In this document: positions 10,480 to 22,620 of the stretch, in pieces
How the letters are laid out: each line of letters opens with the position of its first letter
Position numbering within the stretch: the first letter of the stretch is position 1
Assembly (NCBI GenBank): GCA_015143295.1
Contig: CM026562.1
Location: 11,498,041-11,562,040, forward strand
Source of the DNA: Tetracentron sinense
Taxonomy: Eukaryota > Streptophyta > Magnoliopsida > Trochodendrales > Trochodendraceae
Reading direction: 5' to 3'
Length of the DNA stretch: 64,000 nucleotides
Notes under the pieces: model-generated
Seen by the model: the letters and a program-made list of their open reading frames with translations, nothing else
Told to the model about the DNA's origin: nothing
Databases searched by the model: none
Program-made: the position numbers and the translations under genes

Positions 10480-11354
10480 ACCATCTTAGAGTTAAAGATC
10501 TAATATAAGGCAAACATTTTTGCAAATTCTCTAGGAGAGAGTCAATCCACTACCAGACCTCCATTGTTCAATGGAGAAAACTACAACTACTTAAAAACCC
10601 GTACAATGTATTACATCAAAGCCCTTGATTATGAATGTTGGAAAGTCATAGTCAAAGGTCCATAATTTCCTACAAAAATTGTGGATGGTGTTAGAATTTC
10701 TAAAGTAAAGGAAGAATGGAATGAGACAGATGTTAAACTCATTCAGATAAATGCTAAAGCCATTAGTAATCTATACTATGCATTAAGCCCACAAGAATTC
10801 AATAGGGTGTCGGGGTTGTGACTCGGCCAAGGAAATTTGGGACAAACTTCAAGTCACCTATGAGGAGACTAATCAAGTCAAAGAAGAAAAAGTAAGCATG
10901 TTAGTTCACAAATATGAACTATTTAAAATGGAGAAAAATGAGTCCATTAGTGAAATCTTACTTGTTTTACAAATATTTTGAATTTACTAAAATCACTTGG
11001 AAAAGTTTATGCCAATGCAGAAAATGTAAGGAAGATTCTTTGCTCACTACTTAAGGAATGGTCTCCCAAAGTGATTGTCATCCAAGAAGCCAAATATTTA
11101 ACCAAGTTTCAAATGGATGAACTCCTCGGTTCTCTAATGACTCATGAAGTTATTATGAAAGGATAACAAGAGGATGAGCCCAAACTCAAAAAAGGCCTAG
11201 CCTTAAAATCCTCTCAAGTGGAGGACAGTGATGAAGAGGAAGAAAGTGAGGGAGATGACGACATATCTGTTATGGAAAGGAAGTTCAAGAAATTCCTAAA
11301 GCATAAAAGGAACTTCAAAAAGAGGCCATACAAGAGAGAATTCACCAAGGAAAT
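10480..11354 (+). pseudogene. Copia-Y gag (capsid, UBN2-type), interrupted
   Basis: Copia Gag coding region in decayed form. Translation around 10550-10680 gives RPPLFNGENYNYLKTRTMYY and ALDYECWKVIVKGP, the typical N-terminal Copia gag pattern. Around 10830-10960 it gives SAKEIWDKLQVTYEETNQVK and LVHKYELFKMEKNESISE. A frameshift leads to LNLLKSLGKVYANAENVRKI (10978-11166, ending in a stop), then an acidic stretch and KFKKFLKHKRNFKKRPYKRE. The reading ends at 11354 where LTR-U1 is inserted, so the zinc knuckle and any pol are missing here. Confidence 0.8.
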
Positions 11355-13177
11355 TGTTAGACATGATGCCCAGAAAAGTCATTTAGATTGTTAGAATCTT
11401 ATTAATTTGATTAATAAAGACTTCTTAATCTATTGTGTATTCATTATGGGTAATTGACCATGATCATTAGATGATTTATACAATATGAGATATTGATAAA
11501 GGTCTTTACGATATATTGTAAGAAAGTTATGTGATTAGATTATCACAGGCAGATATAACTTTCCAGTTCCTTATACCTTATATAGTCACAGCTGTGGGTG
11601 AAGCTGGGCACTTCACTTATATGGCTGCCAGAATGCTAAAATGTTCTCAATAGTTGAGATGTAGTTCTATCTCGAACTAATGTAGTGGAGACTACACATT
11701 AACATATGGGTACTTGGATGTACAGTGACTGATTGCATTAAATAGGAGACCTCATGCATAAACATACTATCAGATAGTTGGTCTCTCATTCACATTGAAC
11801 AGTTTCGATGATCCTTAGATCTAATGAGTTCATCTATGACTGAGCAGTGATCTGAATATTTTGATTCCACCAACATATTTCCTATCTTAGGAAATACAAT
11901 ACAGTGACATTTGGATAGTCAAAAAGCTATTCGAGTCATGATGAATTTCAAACAAGAAATCCATGCTCATTAATTTGAGAGATTATCCAAGTTCTGGGTA
12001 AGACAGTTGATTAAGTTTGAATCCTGCGCAGGTGATGTTAATATCAAAATAAGTTTTGAAATATACTTTTATTGAAAGATATTATACTTATCAAAGGTTT
12101 TATCAAAATGTTTTATATGAGAAAAAGTTTCTCATGGCTTAATCATAAGTCTTGGAAACCCGGATGATATACAATGGGCTATGAGTTAGATAGTATATCA
12201 TCCCAAAGGCCCATTAGTGATAATGTATTTGGAAGGATAAATCAAATTAAAAAATTCATGTGGCGGGATCCGTGATGGTTAATGTTCATACATTGGGATT
12301 CAATTGCAACATGGATATCTCACGTCACTTGCAATTCCGATGTAATTCCTGTTTAAGGTCAATGGGATAACATTGGGTAAGCCAGGGTAAGAATGTCCCA
12401 GAGCAATTTTTGGAGATGCTCACATAAGAAATACAAGTTCAATAATTGATTAAATGTTAATTAATTATTTAAGTTATTAAAAGTTAATCATTAATTAAAT
12501 AGATTGAAAGTTAAACTATGGTTTAAATTAATTGTTAATTTAAATCTAGGGATTATATTAGGGATTATTTAATTAACCTAATTAAAAGGAAAATGGGTTT
12601 GACCCATATCCATAAACCCATTAATATGGGCCTTTAATATGGGCCCAAGCCCATGGGTTTAAACCCTAGGGTGGGGCACCCACTTTGGAAGTCCTAATTG
12701 GATTAGGACATGGTTACTTGAATAATTATTCTATGGAATTAAAATCCAATGGTTGGATTGCAAAAAAGATTAAGATAAGTTGTAATTGGATTCCAACTAG
12801 GAGTGCTAAACTCCCCAATGCTCACGCCCCCCTCTTTGGAGAAATCCTAATTGGATTAGGATTTGTTGGTTGTTTGGTTAATCCCTTTTAATTAGGGAAT
12901 CCCTTTTGGAAAAGGACTCCTTAATTATTAGGTCTTCTCTAACTAGAGTAGTTATAGATAAACTAGGAAATTATTTATTAAATAATAAGAGTAATATTTT
13001 TAAATAATTCCTTAAGGGATAAGGTATAGTTGGAGTAGAATTAGGATTGGATCCTAGTTTATATATACTCCAACACCCCTTGATTGTACATATCATAATT
13101 CTCCATAATTTTTTCTCTCTCCCTCTCCTCTCTCTCCAAACCGTGAGACCCTAGGGATCTCCCCTAGGGATTTTGGG
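11355..13177 (+). mobile_element. LTR-U1: truncated copy of a 2.2-kb unclassified LTR
   Basis: Starts TGTTAGACATGATGCCCAG inside Copia-Y gag and follows the full copy U2 (55932-58150) for about 1.8 kb with clear but diverged similarity, including the CACTTATATGGCTGCCA part, the CATGGATATCTCACGTCAC part, and the TATA region at 13058-13067. It breaks off at 13177 where LTR-V begins, and its remainder is not seen again. No coding potential; short open frames here carry no known domain. Confidence 0.78.
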
Positions 13178-14765
13178 TGTGCTCAAATATAATTAACCCG
13201 AACGCACACTTTCTATTGTAAGATAGTGGCAAAACGGGGTCGATCCATAGAGACTTGTTAAATAGGTACTATGAATAATTTAGAATTTTTTTATGGGTTA
13301 AATAAAAACTGATTTAAAATTTTTTATGCTAAGATTATAATTAAAAATAAAATAAAACTAATGAAATAAAAAGAAGAACAAAAGAAACTATTTTTTTTGT
13401 TAAAGTTGAAGAGAATAGGAGATCCGGATTTCACCAAAAATATAATAAAATTAATCCTAAAATTAATTTATAAATTCTCCAATGAAACACGATCCAATAA
13501 GCAAGCAAATGCTTTGGATCGGAAGATAGATCTTATGAAAACTTTAATTAAAATTCAGATTTAATATTTTCGTAACAATACAATTTTGGAGTATTTAAAA
13601 ACTAAAATAAGGATTAGTCTTACCGGATTCTTGGTTTCCTCCTTTTCTCCTTATCACAAGTTAGCCAAACATTGTAGTATTCAAGATGAAACCAATGAAT
13701 AAATCATGCCCTTCATTGATGTTAGATCGACTTTTTACACCACTCCCTCTTCTACTCTTATAAAATAGAAAATCAAAGAAAAAAAGAAAATGGTAGAAAG
13801 AAAAGAGAATAAGATTTAGGCTAGAGAGAAGGAGAGAAAAAGGGAGAGGGCCCCCAAAAAGAGGCAGAGAAAAACTGTTTTTAACCCTGATTTTCCTGTG
13901 CTCTATGCATAAGCCTCCACTTGACCAAATATTTTGACCCCTTTAATGTCCCAATTATCAGATCCTTGTGAAAGGAAATATTGTTCCCCTTTGAGTCTTT
14001 TTTCCAATGCCTCAAATCTTAGCTTAATCCGATCTCTCAATCAAACGTTACGACCAAATTAGTGAGTCATGGTCAGTTTAGGCGGGAATCTGAAAATCTT
14101 CCTTTTTGGGGGGATTTGTTCCTCAATATTACCACCCACGAAATTTACTTGTTTTTCTTGTAGATTTGGTTGCCAAATATCAACAAACCTATCTTCTCCT
14201 TGATTTAATCCAAATAGATGAGTGAGCCCTGTATGGTTTTTCGCTCTAATGGGCTTTTAGCTTTGAATTTTTTCAATTTGTGCTTTGACTTGGGTCTTGG
14301 ACTTGGGCATTATCTTCTTTACTTAGACTTGAACTTTTGGACTTGGGTGTTTCTTCTCTAATCCCTTGATTTAGCATCATTCCTATGCAACTCTCCCAAA
14401 TTCCTACATAATAAGAGAAAAACTATAATTAGGAAAATGAAGACAAGATAAATAACTAACATATGCAAATAAAGGGGTGGTAATTAACATTATTCTATGC
14501 ACATCAAATACCCTCAAACCTACATTTTGCTAGTCCTCGAGCAAAACTAACTCACTTTCTTAGGTATCACGGTTGCACTTAGCATGTGCAACAAGCCATT
14601 GAACCCCTAGGTTACCCCTAGTGGACGAGTGTTGTCTCGTGAGGGTTTGTAGAGAATTTACCCACAAAATTCAAAAGTTTGCTATATATCTAACAAAATC
14701 TTACTACAACATTTTTTTTTCTAGGCATTGGTTATTTGAAATTTATCAATTATTGGTTCCTTACA
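13178..14765 (-). mobile_element. LTR-V: unclassified LTR (13178-14503) and 262 bp of internal sequence
   Basis: Begins TGTGCTCAAATATAATTAACC; the matching end TATTCTATGCACA (to 14503) gives TGTGC/GCACA terminal repeats. The region after 13240 has the GGGTCGATCCATAGAGAC wording seen in many plant LTRs. After 14503 comes AAATACCCTCAAACC, a polypurine tract read on the minus strand, followed by CTAGTCCTCGAGCAAAA. This suggests a minus-oriented 3' LTR plus the end of the internal region, cut at 14766 by Gypsy-1. No gene is present. The exact right LTR end is uncertain by a few bases. Confidence 0.55.
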
Positions 14766-16659
14766 TGTAGAGCCCCGAATTTTCATCTTACCTATTGGTG
14801 AACGGTGTATGAATAGTGCCCAAGTGTGTTTTTGTACGCTTAAGGGTCTTATGATTAATATACGAGTTTGGATAATTGGCGTGCATGTTTTAATAGGTCT
14901 ACATATCCCTAAGGAGTGTGTTTTAAGTACTAAAGGTGTTGGAATTGGGATTAGAAAGGTCTAAGGTAGTGAAAATAAGGTTTTTCAGCAAAACAGGGGA
15001 TCACCGATCGCTCGGTGATACCTCCGATCGACCGGTCTTTTACCGATCGCTCGGTGTCTATCGCGCGGTCAAAATTTTAGTATGGGGAAATTTTCCAGAG
15101 AGGTTGTTTTCACCCGAGCTCTTGGTTGAAACCACCGATCGACCGGTAGGCCACCGATCGCTCGGTCTATACTACCGATCGATCGGTTATATGCATAAAT
15201 TCTTCATTAAGGGTGTTTAAGACATTGGCCACCACCCTTTGCCTATAAAAGGGCTGGGTTCATGCCTTAGGGTTTCACAAACCCTCAGTGCATTATTTTT
15301 GGAGCTTTTGAAGAGGAGAAGAAAGAGAGGAGCCTTGTGATTGTTCGAACTTGTGGAAGATCAAGTTCTTCTACTTCCCTTGGTGATTCTCAACCAAGAA
15401 CTCACTGTTCTTGCTTGTTCTAGCTGTTAGGAATCAAAGTCTTTGATTTCTCTAAGGTAGATACACTCTACTACCAATCTTGCAATCCTACTAGTTGTAT
15501 ATATGATTCTCCTCACTCTATGCTATATATATATACATATATCTTGGATGTTTATGATGTGAAAGTATGCGGCTTATGTACTTGGGTGAAAGATACTATT
15601 ATGAGGCACTCCAAGTGTTTGATGAAATACCTCTAAGGGATTTTTATGCTTAAATATGATGATTTCTCTCATATGCTCATATGCTCGCATGTCTCGCATA
15701 AATCACTGTTTTCCATGGATTTCTCAAAGTATAAAAATGATGTTTTCATAAAAAGACTAATAAGGAACGATTCTAAGTAACTCAATGATTTCTCTAAGAT
15801 TGTTTCACAAGCTCTACGGATCATACTATGCTCACAAGGAACTCTATGAATTCTATGATAAGCTCTAAGATCGTTTCACAAGCCCTACGGATCATAAATG
15901 AAATGCTCTAAGATCTCTAAGGATATGCTCTATGTGCTCTATGGTATCTCCATGTCTCTACGGATCATAATGACTTTAAGTAACTCCATGAACTCACAAG
16001 AACTCATAAGGCTATGATTAACGCTTAACTCACACGGTTACAGTTTTGGTTTTGGTTTCGGATTTCATCCCACATGTCACTTTAAGGTTTCTACGCTTTG
16101 ATATGCTTTAAGGGATTTCATTCTCCATGATTCGTATGCTCTATGCTATATTGCTTTATTGTTATTAGTTTGTATACGCTGAGTATTCCACGCTCAGCCG
16201 ATATTTGTTATCATCGGCAGGTGATCGGGATTCATTCGATCTATGCGGTACTAAACCATGGGTAGAGGAAGAATACTTCGACCCGGAGCCTTCCATGGAT
16301 CACTATCAGGATGATGGTGCAGTAGATAGGTGTCGAGACTTCGAATTTTGTTGATCGATAGGCTTAGAACCTTAAGATGTAATTTTGTTATGTGAGTGTG
16401 GGGTTTTTCCACTCCACTTTTGGGTTTCTCGCATGTATATGCTTTTGTTGGTTCATACTTGAACGGAGTTTAGGAGTATCGCTTTACTTCCGCTATGTTT
16501 AGTATTTTATTTCCGCTGTGCATTCTTTATCGTTTCCGCTATGTGTGGTTGTGTTCTGACAGGTCTCCACGTGTGCCTTATGTATTATATTGGAGGTATG
16601 ATACGGCGGTCACGAGTCAAGGTATCCCTAACTCCTAGGGGGTATTTTGGGTCGCGACA
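14766..16659 (+). mobile_element. Gypsy-1 5' LTR (1894 bp)
   Basis: Starts TGTAGAGCCCCGAA and ends GGGTCGCGACA, followed four bases later by a tRNA-Met primer site. The TATA box TATAAAAG is at 15244-15251, with GGGTTTCACAAACCCTCAG downstream as a likely leader. Seven palindromes of the ACCGATCGxTCGGT type lie at 15003-15187. The 3' copy (from 30480) is cut after 342 bp; over that stretch the two copies differ at only a few positions. The 5 bp before the LTR (TTACA) have no partner because the other end is lost. Confidence 0.92.
15003..15187 (+). promoter_or_regulatory. Gypsy-1 LTR palindrome cluster upstream of TATA
   Basis: Units ACCGATCGCTCGGT at 15003, TCCGATCGACCGGT 15023, ACCGATCGCTCGGT 15042, a degenerate unit near 15062; then after a gap a weak unit near 15119 and units at 15134, 15153 and ACCGATCGATCGGT (perfect, 15174-15187). 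Spacing inside each block is 19-21 bp. Gypsy-2 shows the same block plan in reverse at 20606-20789. The cluster ends 57 bp before the TATA box (15244). Confidence 0.75.
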
Positions 16660-16663
16660 GACT

Positions 16664-16675
16664 TGGTATCAGAGC
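16664..16675 (+). other. Gypsy-1 primer binding site (tRNA-Met)
   Basis: TGGTATCAGAGC, an exact complement of the plant initiator tRNA-Met 3' end, four bases (GACT) after the LTR. This pinpoints the LTR end and the direction of the element. Confidence 0.92.
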
Positions 16676-16742
16676 TTAGGCATTCGGTCACACAAGCTAT
16701 AGGGATTGGTTTCCCTTAGGTTAAGCGGAAGTAAGTAGACCG

Positions 16743-17800
16743 GTGCATCACACCGTGAGGCTTGAAGCTTTCCGGAGACTACGACCTCCGACATTTTATG
16801 GTACTCTGGATCCAATGGTGGCAGAGTCTTGGATTATGCAGTTGAAGAAGACCTTCTGGGCTCTCCGATGTAATGAGGAGCAAAGAGTAGAATGGGCTTC
16901 CTTCTTGATGGAGGGTGAAGCCGAACATTGGTGGCGAGCTGCCCAAAGGTAGAGGGATATTGCAAAGGCAGGGGTGCCTTAGACTTGGGCAGAGTTCTTA
17001 GAGACTTTCAGAGAGCAGTACTTTCCCAGGTTTATTCAGGAACAAAAAGCGAGGGAGTTTATGCTTTTGGAGCAAGGGTCGATGAGCGTAGCCGAGTATG
17101 AGGCTAAGTTCACCGAGTTATCCAGGTTTGCTCCACATCTAGTGACGACTGAAGACCTACGGGTCAGGAAGTTTTAGATGGGCTTGAAGGCCTTTATTCG
17201 AGATCGGGTGTCCATTCTCCAGGTGGAGTCTTGGAGAGAGATAGTAGGGAAGGCGAAGATTGCCGAGAAGAATGCGGAAGATTTCATAAGAAGAAGAGAC
17301 AGTGGCTTCGGGAAAAGCATGTCTCGGGGTCAATCTAGTGGTTCATCATCCGAGAAGAGGACTAGGACTATACCATACCAGTTCTCCCAGCAGATGCCGG
17401 CTCAGAGACCTTCTTTTGTGCCTCAGGCACCGCACCCTACGACATCACAGGCTGTGAGGGGTTATGCCTCCGGCTTCCTCCGGATCACAAAATTTTGAGG
17501 AGTGTGCCGTATGTGGTCGTCGGCACAAGCCCGGGGATTACCGAAGAATGCAGGTGGATGCTTCCACTGTGGCGAGATGGGCCACATGATTCGAGACTAC
17601 TCGCGTAAGCAGTCACAGTCTGGGTCACAGGGAGTTCGGCCTCCAGGCAGGCAGACTTAATTGCAAGGGTCCTCATCGTAGGCCTCCAGATCCCTGTCAT
17701 CTACCCAGCAGCCTCGTCAGGCTAGTCAGGGAAGGGTCTTTGCCATGACTGATAGAGACGCACAGGCATCTGATGATGTTGTGCAAGGTACGCGCAAGTT
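16743..17800 (+). pseudogene. Gypsy-1 gag (capsid and zinc knuckle), degenerate
   Basis: Ty3/Gypsy Gag. Residues visible: LEAFRRLRPPTFYGTLDP, EGEAEHWWRAAQR, then after two stops TWAEFLETFREQYFPRFIQE and YEAKFTELSRFAPHL, a TAG, then MGLKAFIRDRVS. A frameshift near 17480-17550 disrupts a zinc knuckle that reads CFHCGEMGHMIRDY, where the last Cys is Tyr. Against Gypsy-2, which starts gag about 70 codons earlier and has a longer leader, the N terminus and part of the leader are deleted here: only 67 bp separate the primer site from VHHTVRLEAF. Confidence 0.88.
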
Positions 17801-17860
17801 TGATCTTGTCTAAGTTCTAATGTTGCCATGATATGTTGTACTCCTATGTGATGTATTGCT

Positions 17861-18640
17861 ATGCTTGTATCTATGTATAGTTATGTTATAACTTGGGTAG
17901 TTAAATTCTCAGGTTCGTTACTAGTGAATGAGTGCTTACCAAGAGTGTTGATCGACACGGGATCTACTCATTTGTTCGTCTCACCTAGCTTTGCAAAAGG
18001 CTTTACATCCAAGCCGAGTAAGCTACCTCGGGAGTTGTCCATTTTGACTCTGTTGGGAAAGTCTATTGAGACAAAGGAAGTGTATCCGGGGAGTGTTGTG
18101 CAAGTTACGCAGCACGAGTTGCCAGTAGACTTGATCGTTCTGGGATTTCAGGATTGAGATTTTTACGTCATCCTAGGTATGGATTGGCTCTCAGCTCACC
18201 ATGGACACGTGGCGGGTTTCGAGAAAGTAGTGAATTTTAAACCTGCTGGGTTGAAGCCATTTCATTTCCGAGGACTTCAGAGCAGAGACATTGCTCGCTT
18301 TGCAGCTCTCAGTCTTGAGAAGGTAGAAGCGAGAAGCTCCACAACCATTCCGGTTGTGAGTGAGTATATGGATGTTTTTTCGGAAACCTTACCGGGATTG
18401 CCGCCGGATCGGGCAATTGAGTTTGCGATTGAGTTGGCTCCAGGCACGGCGCCAATTTCTAGGGCTCCATACAGGATGGCCCCTATTGAGCTCAAGGAGT
18501 TAAAGGAGCAGTTGGAGGAATTGCAAGGCCTTAGTTTCATTCAGCCAAGTGTCTCACCGTGGGGAGCTCCAGTGCTCTTTGTGAAGAAAAAGGATGGGTC
18601 TATGCGTATGTGCATTGACTACCGGCAACTGAACAAGGTG
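17861..18640 (+). pseudogene. Gypsy-1 pol 5' part: protease and start of RT
   Basis: Aspartic protease: NECLPRVLIDTGSTHLFVSP with the catalytic DTG, then VDLIVLGFQD, a TGA, and [13 protein letters not shown]. The linker ([20 protein letters not shown]) leads to the RT N terminus: [40 protein letters not shown] and [10 protein letters not shown] at 18599-18640. Gypsy-2 is inserted right after the NKV codons. The RT palm from there to the FVDD motif (about 94 residues in Gypsy-2) is missing from Gypsy-1 altogether, so it is not recovered downstream. Confidence 0.9.
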
Positions 18641-18682
18641 TGTCGCGACCCAAAACCTACCCTAGGAGTTAGAGTGAACTTT

Positions 18683-18886
18683 GGATGACTAATCATGGCT
18701 TACATGACTTGCTTGACAAACCATCCTGCAAAAACCCACAGAGCATATACAATAGAGGATATAAACAGCGGAAAGATACTCTAAGGATGACTAATCATGG
18801 CTTACATGACTTGCTTGACAAACCATCCTGCAAAAACCCACAGAGCATATACAATAGAGGATATAAACAGCGGAAAGATACTCTAA
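18683..18886. repeat. 102-bp tandem duplication within one LTR
   Basis: Two adjacent copies, both starting GGATGACTAATCATGGCTTA and ending ACTCTAA, identical by eye. The 5' LTR (26183 onward) has a single copy at the same place, so the duplication arose after, or during, the last reverse transcription of this element. Confidence 0.9.
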
Positions 18887-20605
18887 CATAGCACAGCGGA
18901 AGACTAACAAACCTCTATGTATATATACGCACATGATCCATGTTGGTACAAAAGAAGAATGCACAAAAGATAGTGCGGACAGGCCCACCAAAATACATGA
19001 ATAGATATCTCTCATCTCACCCACAACTCTATCACTCAGAATCTACAACCACTACCTAATAGTAGCCCTCTACCGGAGGTTCCTCCAAAGGTTTCTCGAC
19101 GTACTCCTCCTCCACCCATGGACCAGGAGCACAGACATCAAAAGGAGCAGCTGCTCTCCTATCACCTGCCGACATAAGAAGTACGGCTGAGCATGGAATA
19201 CTCAGCGGGTACCAAATACTAACCAATAGTCATAGCATAAAAATGGCAATACATAAATCAGGAGCAATTCATATATATTAAACGGGAACAATTCATTTCA
19301 TACAAGGAAGTAAAGCAATTTATAATCATGCTTGCATTTCGTAAAAAGCTGATAAAACCCTTGAAAACACCGTGCACTTGACTTGACTTAAGTACCATTT
19401 TCGTGCTTGAAAACTCGTCTTGTCTATCTTGCTTGATTCTTATAGATCGTGTCATGTCATCCATGTCATGCGTGCTTGCTTGTGAGATGCACTTGTGAGA
19501 TACACTTGTCAGATGTACTTGTGAGATGCGCTTGTGAGATGCCTTGAGAGGGAAGGGAGACCCTTCTTTATGCAATGCACTTGAGAGGGAAGGGAGACCC
19601 TTCTTCATGATATGTATGTACTTGCGAGGGAAGGGAGGCCCTTCTTTATGCTATGCACTTGTGAGTGAGGGGAGACCCCTCGTGGGATGTTTGTTCTTAT
19701 TTTCTTGTGAAAAGCGAGGTAAAACATATCGTAGGATATGTCCCACCTCTCAACCTCGTTCTTGAAAGCCTCGGTAAATTCATGTTATGCATGCCGTGCT
19801 CGTGGATTCGTGTGCATACTTGCATTGGAATTTAAAGATGACATTTGGGGATCTCACAATATATAGCTTGTCGCAATTTAAACAATAAGCATTTATGACA
19901 TTTTAAAGAAAACAAGGACTCACACTATCATAAGCCCTAACAAGTTCATAAGTAATTAAGCATGCATTTTCTTAATTTATCCTTCGTTTTGTTCACCTTG
20001 GCATTTCATCAAACATAGGGTGTGTCCATTATTTATTTTAACCTAAATCATGCTTTTCTAGGTGGGTTATGCTCACATCATACATGTTTGTTCATTATGG
20101 ATACAATGCCCTCCCCATTTCATTCATCACATCATTTCACATGGCATTCAATTGCCAACACCCCTCTCCATTCACACCATTCACCATTTCAACTCATCAT
20201 CCATTTATAGATGGAAGAAAACAAAGAATACAAGAATAAGGGAAGAAAGAAAAGCTATAACTAGGAGGGTAGCAAGAGGTACCGACTTTGACAAATGAGG
20301 GAAAGAATCCCCTCCCAAAACATCCGTGAGTCGCTGCCCTAGCTTGGAGAAACTGCTCCTCGCGTGCTTGAACCGGAATCTTGAAGCAATCCAAGCTTGA
20401 GGTGATTGTGGGTCTTGAAACCCTTTTAATTTCTCCCCAAAAGCAAACCCTAGGTTAGGGAACCCCTTCTCCTTTCTCTCTATCTCTCAAAAGACTCTAA
20501 GTGTTGTGTATGAACACTCAAATGTTCGGGCAAAGCCTTTAAGGCATGAGTGAAACGCCCAAAAGACGAAAACACCCTTAATGAAGTTTCTGCAAAAACA
20601 TGAAG

Positions 20606-20789
20606 ACCGAGCGATCGGTGGTTATGACCGATCGATCGGTTGCCTACCGAGCTATCGGTGTGTTGACCGAGCTCTCAACCAAAAATCAACTCTCTAGAAA
20701 ATTTCCCCATACAAATTTTTCAACCAGTCGATAGCCTCCGATCGATCGGTTTTGGACCGATCGATCGCTCCATGGACCGAGCGATCGGT
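20606..20789 (-). promoter_or_regulatory. Gypsy-2 LTR palindrome cluster
   Basis: ACCGAGCGATCGGT at 20606, ACCGATCGATCGGT (perfect) 20627, ACCGAGCTATCGGT 20646, degenerate 20666; then, past a gap with a weak unit near 20718, CCGATCGATCGGT 20738, ACCGATCGATCGCT 20756, and ACCGAGCGATCGGT 20776. Steps are 19-21 bp within blocks. The block pattern mirrors Gypsy-1. A clear TATA box was not found next to it. Confidence 0.7.
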
Positions 20790-21001
20790 TGCCTGCAGGT
20801 CCAAACTGTTTTGGCCATATCTTTTGACTCGCTCGTCGGATTTTGACGATTCAACTTGCGTTGGGTTCGTATTTCGAAGACGAATATTTCTAACATTTTG
20901 AAATTTTCAATTTCTTCCTTATTTATTAATTGTACTACTTTGAAGGAAAATTAGCTACGAAAGTGCCATGTATTAAGCTTGAAAAAGTTCGGGGCTCTAC
21001 A

Positions 21002-21037
21002 TCCTCCCCCCCTTACAAAAATTTCGTCCTCGAAATT
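21002..21037 (-). other. Gypsy-2 polypurine tract and adjacent hairpin
   Basis: Minus-strand reading: AATTTCGAGGACGAAATT (21020-21037, arms AATTTCG/CGAAATT), then TTGTAAGGGGGGGAGGA directly before the 3' LTR. The purine run primes plus-strand DNA synthesis. Gypsy-1 has the same hairpin and tract at 30444-30479. Confidence 0.85.
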
Positions 21038-21102
21038 TATACGATACTTGCTGTACAAACCAAAACTAAATTACAAGTCATACACAAAACCTATACAAAA
21101 AC

Positions 21103-22620
21103 TCATTCAAACAATTCTGGGTACTTCGCTTGGACTTCGGCTTCACACTCTCATGTAGACTCTTCTCGAGCATGATGTTGCCACTGTACGAGAACCAACG
21201 GAATTGTTTTGTTGCGAAGGACTTGATCTCTCCTATCCAATATGTGAACCGGCCTCTCAACCAAAGTGAGGTCCTCTCGAATTTCCAACGGTTTCAAGTC
21301 TATGACATGCGAAGGATCCGCAATGTACTTCCGAAGCATAGATACATGGAAATCGTTGTGAACCGCGGCCATGTGAGGTGGAAGAGCTACCCTATAAGCA
21401 ACCTCACCAACACGCGTGATGATCTCGAATGGGCCAACATATCGAGGACTAAGCTTGCCTCGCCTGCCAAATCTCATAATCCCCTTGCTAGGAGATACCT
21501 TAACAAAGACCCGATCCCCAACCTGGAATTCCAAGTCCCTGCGGCGTGTATCCACATAGCTCTTTTGGCGATCTTGAGCGGCTTTCAACCGATCCTGGAT
21601 AATCTTAACTATACTTGCAGTTTGCTCGATCAACTCCGGACCAAGTACTTTCCTTTCTCCTACCTCATCCCAGTAGAGAGGAGACCTGCAACTTCGCCCA
21701 TACAAAGCCTCAAATGGAGCCATTTGGATACTCGCCTGATAGCTATTATTGTAGGCGAACTCTACTAAAGGCAAGTGCTCTTCCTAACTGCCTTTGAAAT
21801 CCAGCATACAAGCCCGAAGCATGTCTTCTATAACTTGGTTCACCCTTTCAAGTTTTCCATCCGTCTGTGGATGAAAAGCAGTGCTGAAATCAAGTCGGGA
21901 ACCCATAGCTTCCTGAAAACTTTTCCAGAATCTTGATGTGAATCTTGGATCCCAATCTGACACGATACTGACTGGCACCCCGTGTAGCCTAACCACTTCC
22001 TTGATGTATAGCGTAGCCAACTGGCTAGAGTTGAAAGTAGTTCGGTAGGGTAGGAAATGAGTGGACTTTGTCAAACGATCCACTACTACCCATATCGCAT
22101 CTGAGCCCCTTGCCGTCTTTGGCAAGCCAACTATGAAATCCATGGATATGTTCTCCCATTTCCACTCGGGAATAGGAAGAGACTGTAATAGACCGGCGGG
22201 TCGCATGTGTTCTGCTTTTACCTGTTGGCACACTAAGCACCGTGCCACATATTCCGCAACATCCCTCTTCATATTCTGTCACCAAAAGTGACTCTTGAGG
22301 TTCCGGGTACATCTTCGTACCCCTGGATGCACAGTATACTTTGATCGGTGTGCTTCATCCATAATTTCCCTTCGAAGATCTACATTGGCTGGAACACACA
22401 ACCTTCCTTTGAACGTAATAGCACCTCGGCTAGTGAGAGAGAAGTCCTCACTACCCTTAGCAACTTCCTTGTCCCGATAAGCCAACAATTTAGCATCCGT
22501 GGCTTGGTATTCTTGGATCAAATCTATAATGTATGGCCGAACCGTGACATTTGCCAAGATAGGACTACGGACGGAGTCATTCACACTGATGTCTAGATTT
22601 GCCAAATCTTCAAGTAGCTT
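21103..22620 (-). pseudogene. Gypsy-2 pol 3' part: integrase
   Basis: Integrase region. The zinc-binding HHCC part includes HRSKYTVHPG and CLVCQQVKAEH; the catalytic core has MDFIVGLP (D), VSDWDPRFTSRFW (D), and TDGKLERVNQ (E). The C terminus holds GDRVFVKVSPSKGIMRFG and the chromodomain-like LRNKTIPLVLVQWQHH. Stops at 22621-22623, 22279-22281, 21784-21786 and 21151-21153 all replace Trp codons present in Gypsy-1 (TGG to TGA or TAG). Without them the reading ends at the natural stop 21103-21105 (KYPELFE). Confidence 0.92.

Larger units (their letters stand above)
18641..21001 (-). mobile_element. Gypsy-2 3' LTR (complete, 2361 bp)
   Basis: Plus-strand reading TGTCGCGACCC ... GGGGCTCTACA. It contains a 102-bp tandem duplication (18683-18784 and 18785-18886) absent from the partner LTR, seven palindromes of the ACCGATCG/TCGGT type with one weak further copy (20606-20789), and repeats of the GAGGGAAGGGAGACCCTTCTT kind around 19540-19690. 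Open frames inside it lack recognisable domains. Confidence 0.92.

Noticed and set aside
16664-16675. tRNA gene at TGGTATCAGAGC
   Set aside because: Only 12 bases match tRNA-Met; it is a primer binding site next to an LTR. The same holds at 10447, 26167, 43069 and 60201.
19544-20394. Frames within the Gypsy-2 LTRs (duplicated at 26986-27740)
   Set aside because: They occur in both LTR copies only because the LTRs are duplicates; no domain and low-complexity repeats.
21130-21768. Plus-strand 212-codon frame opposite the Gypsy-2 integrase
   Set aside because: Antisense shadow of the integrase; no domain of its own. Similar shadows oppose LINE and gag frames.
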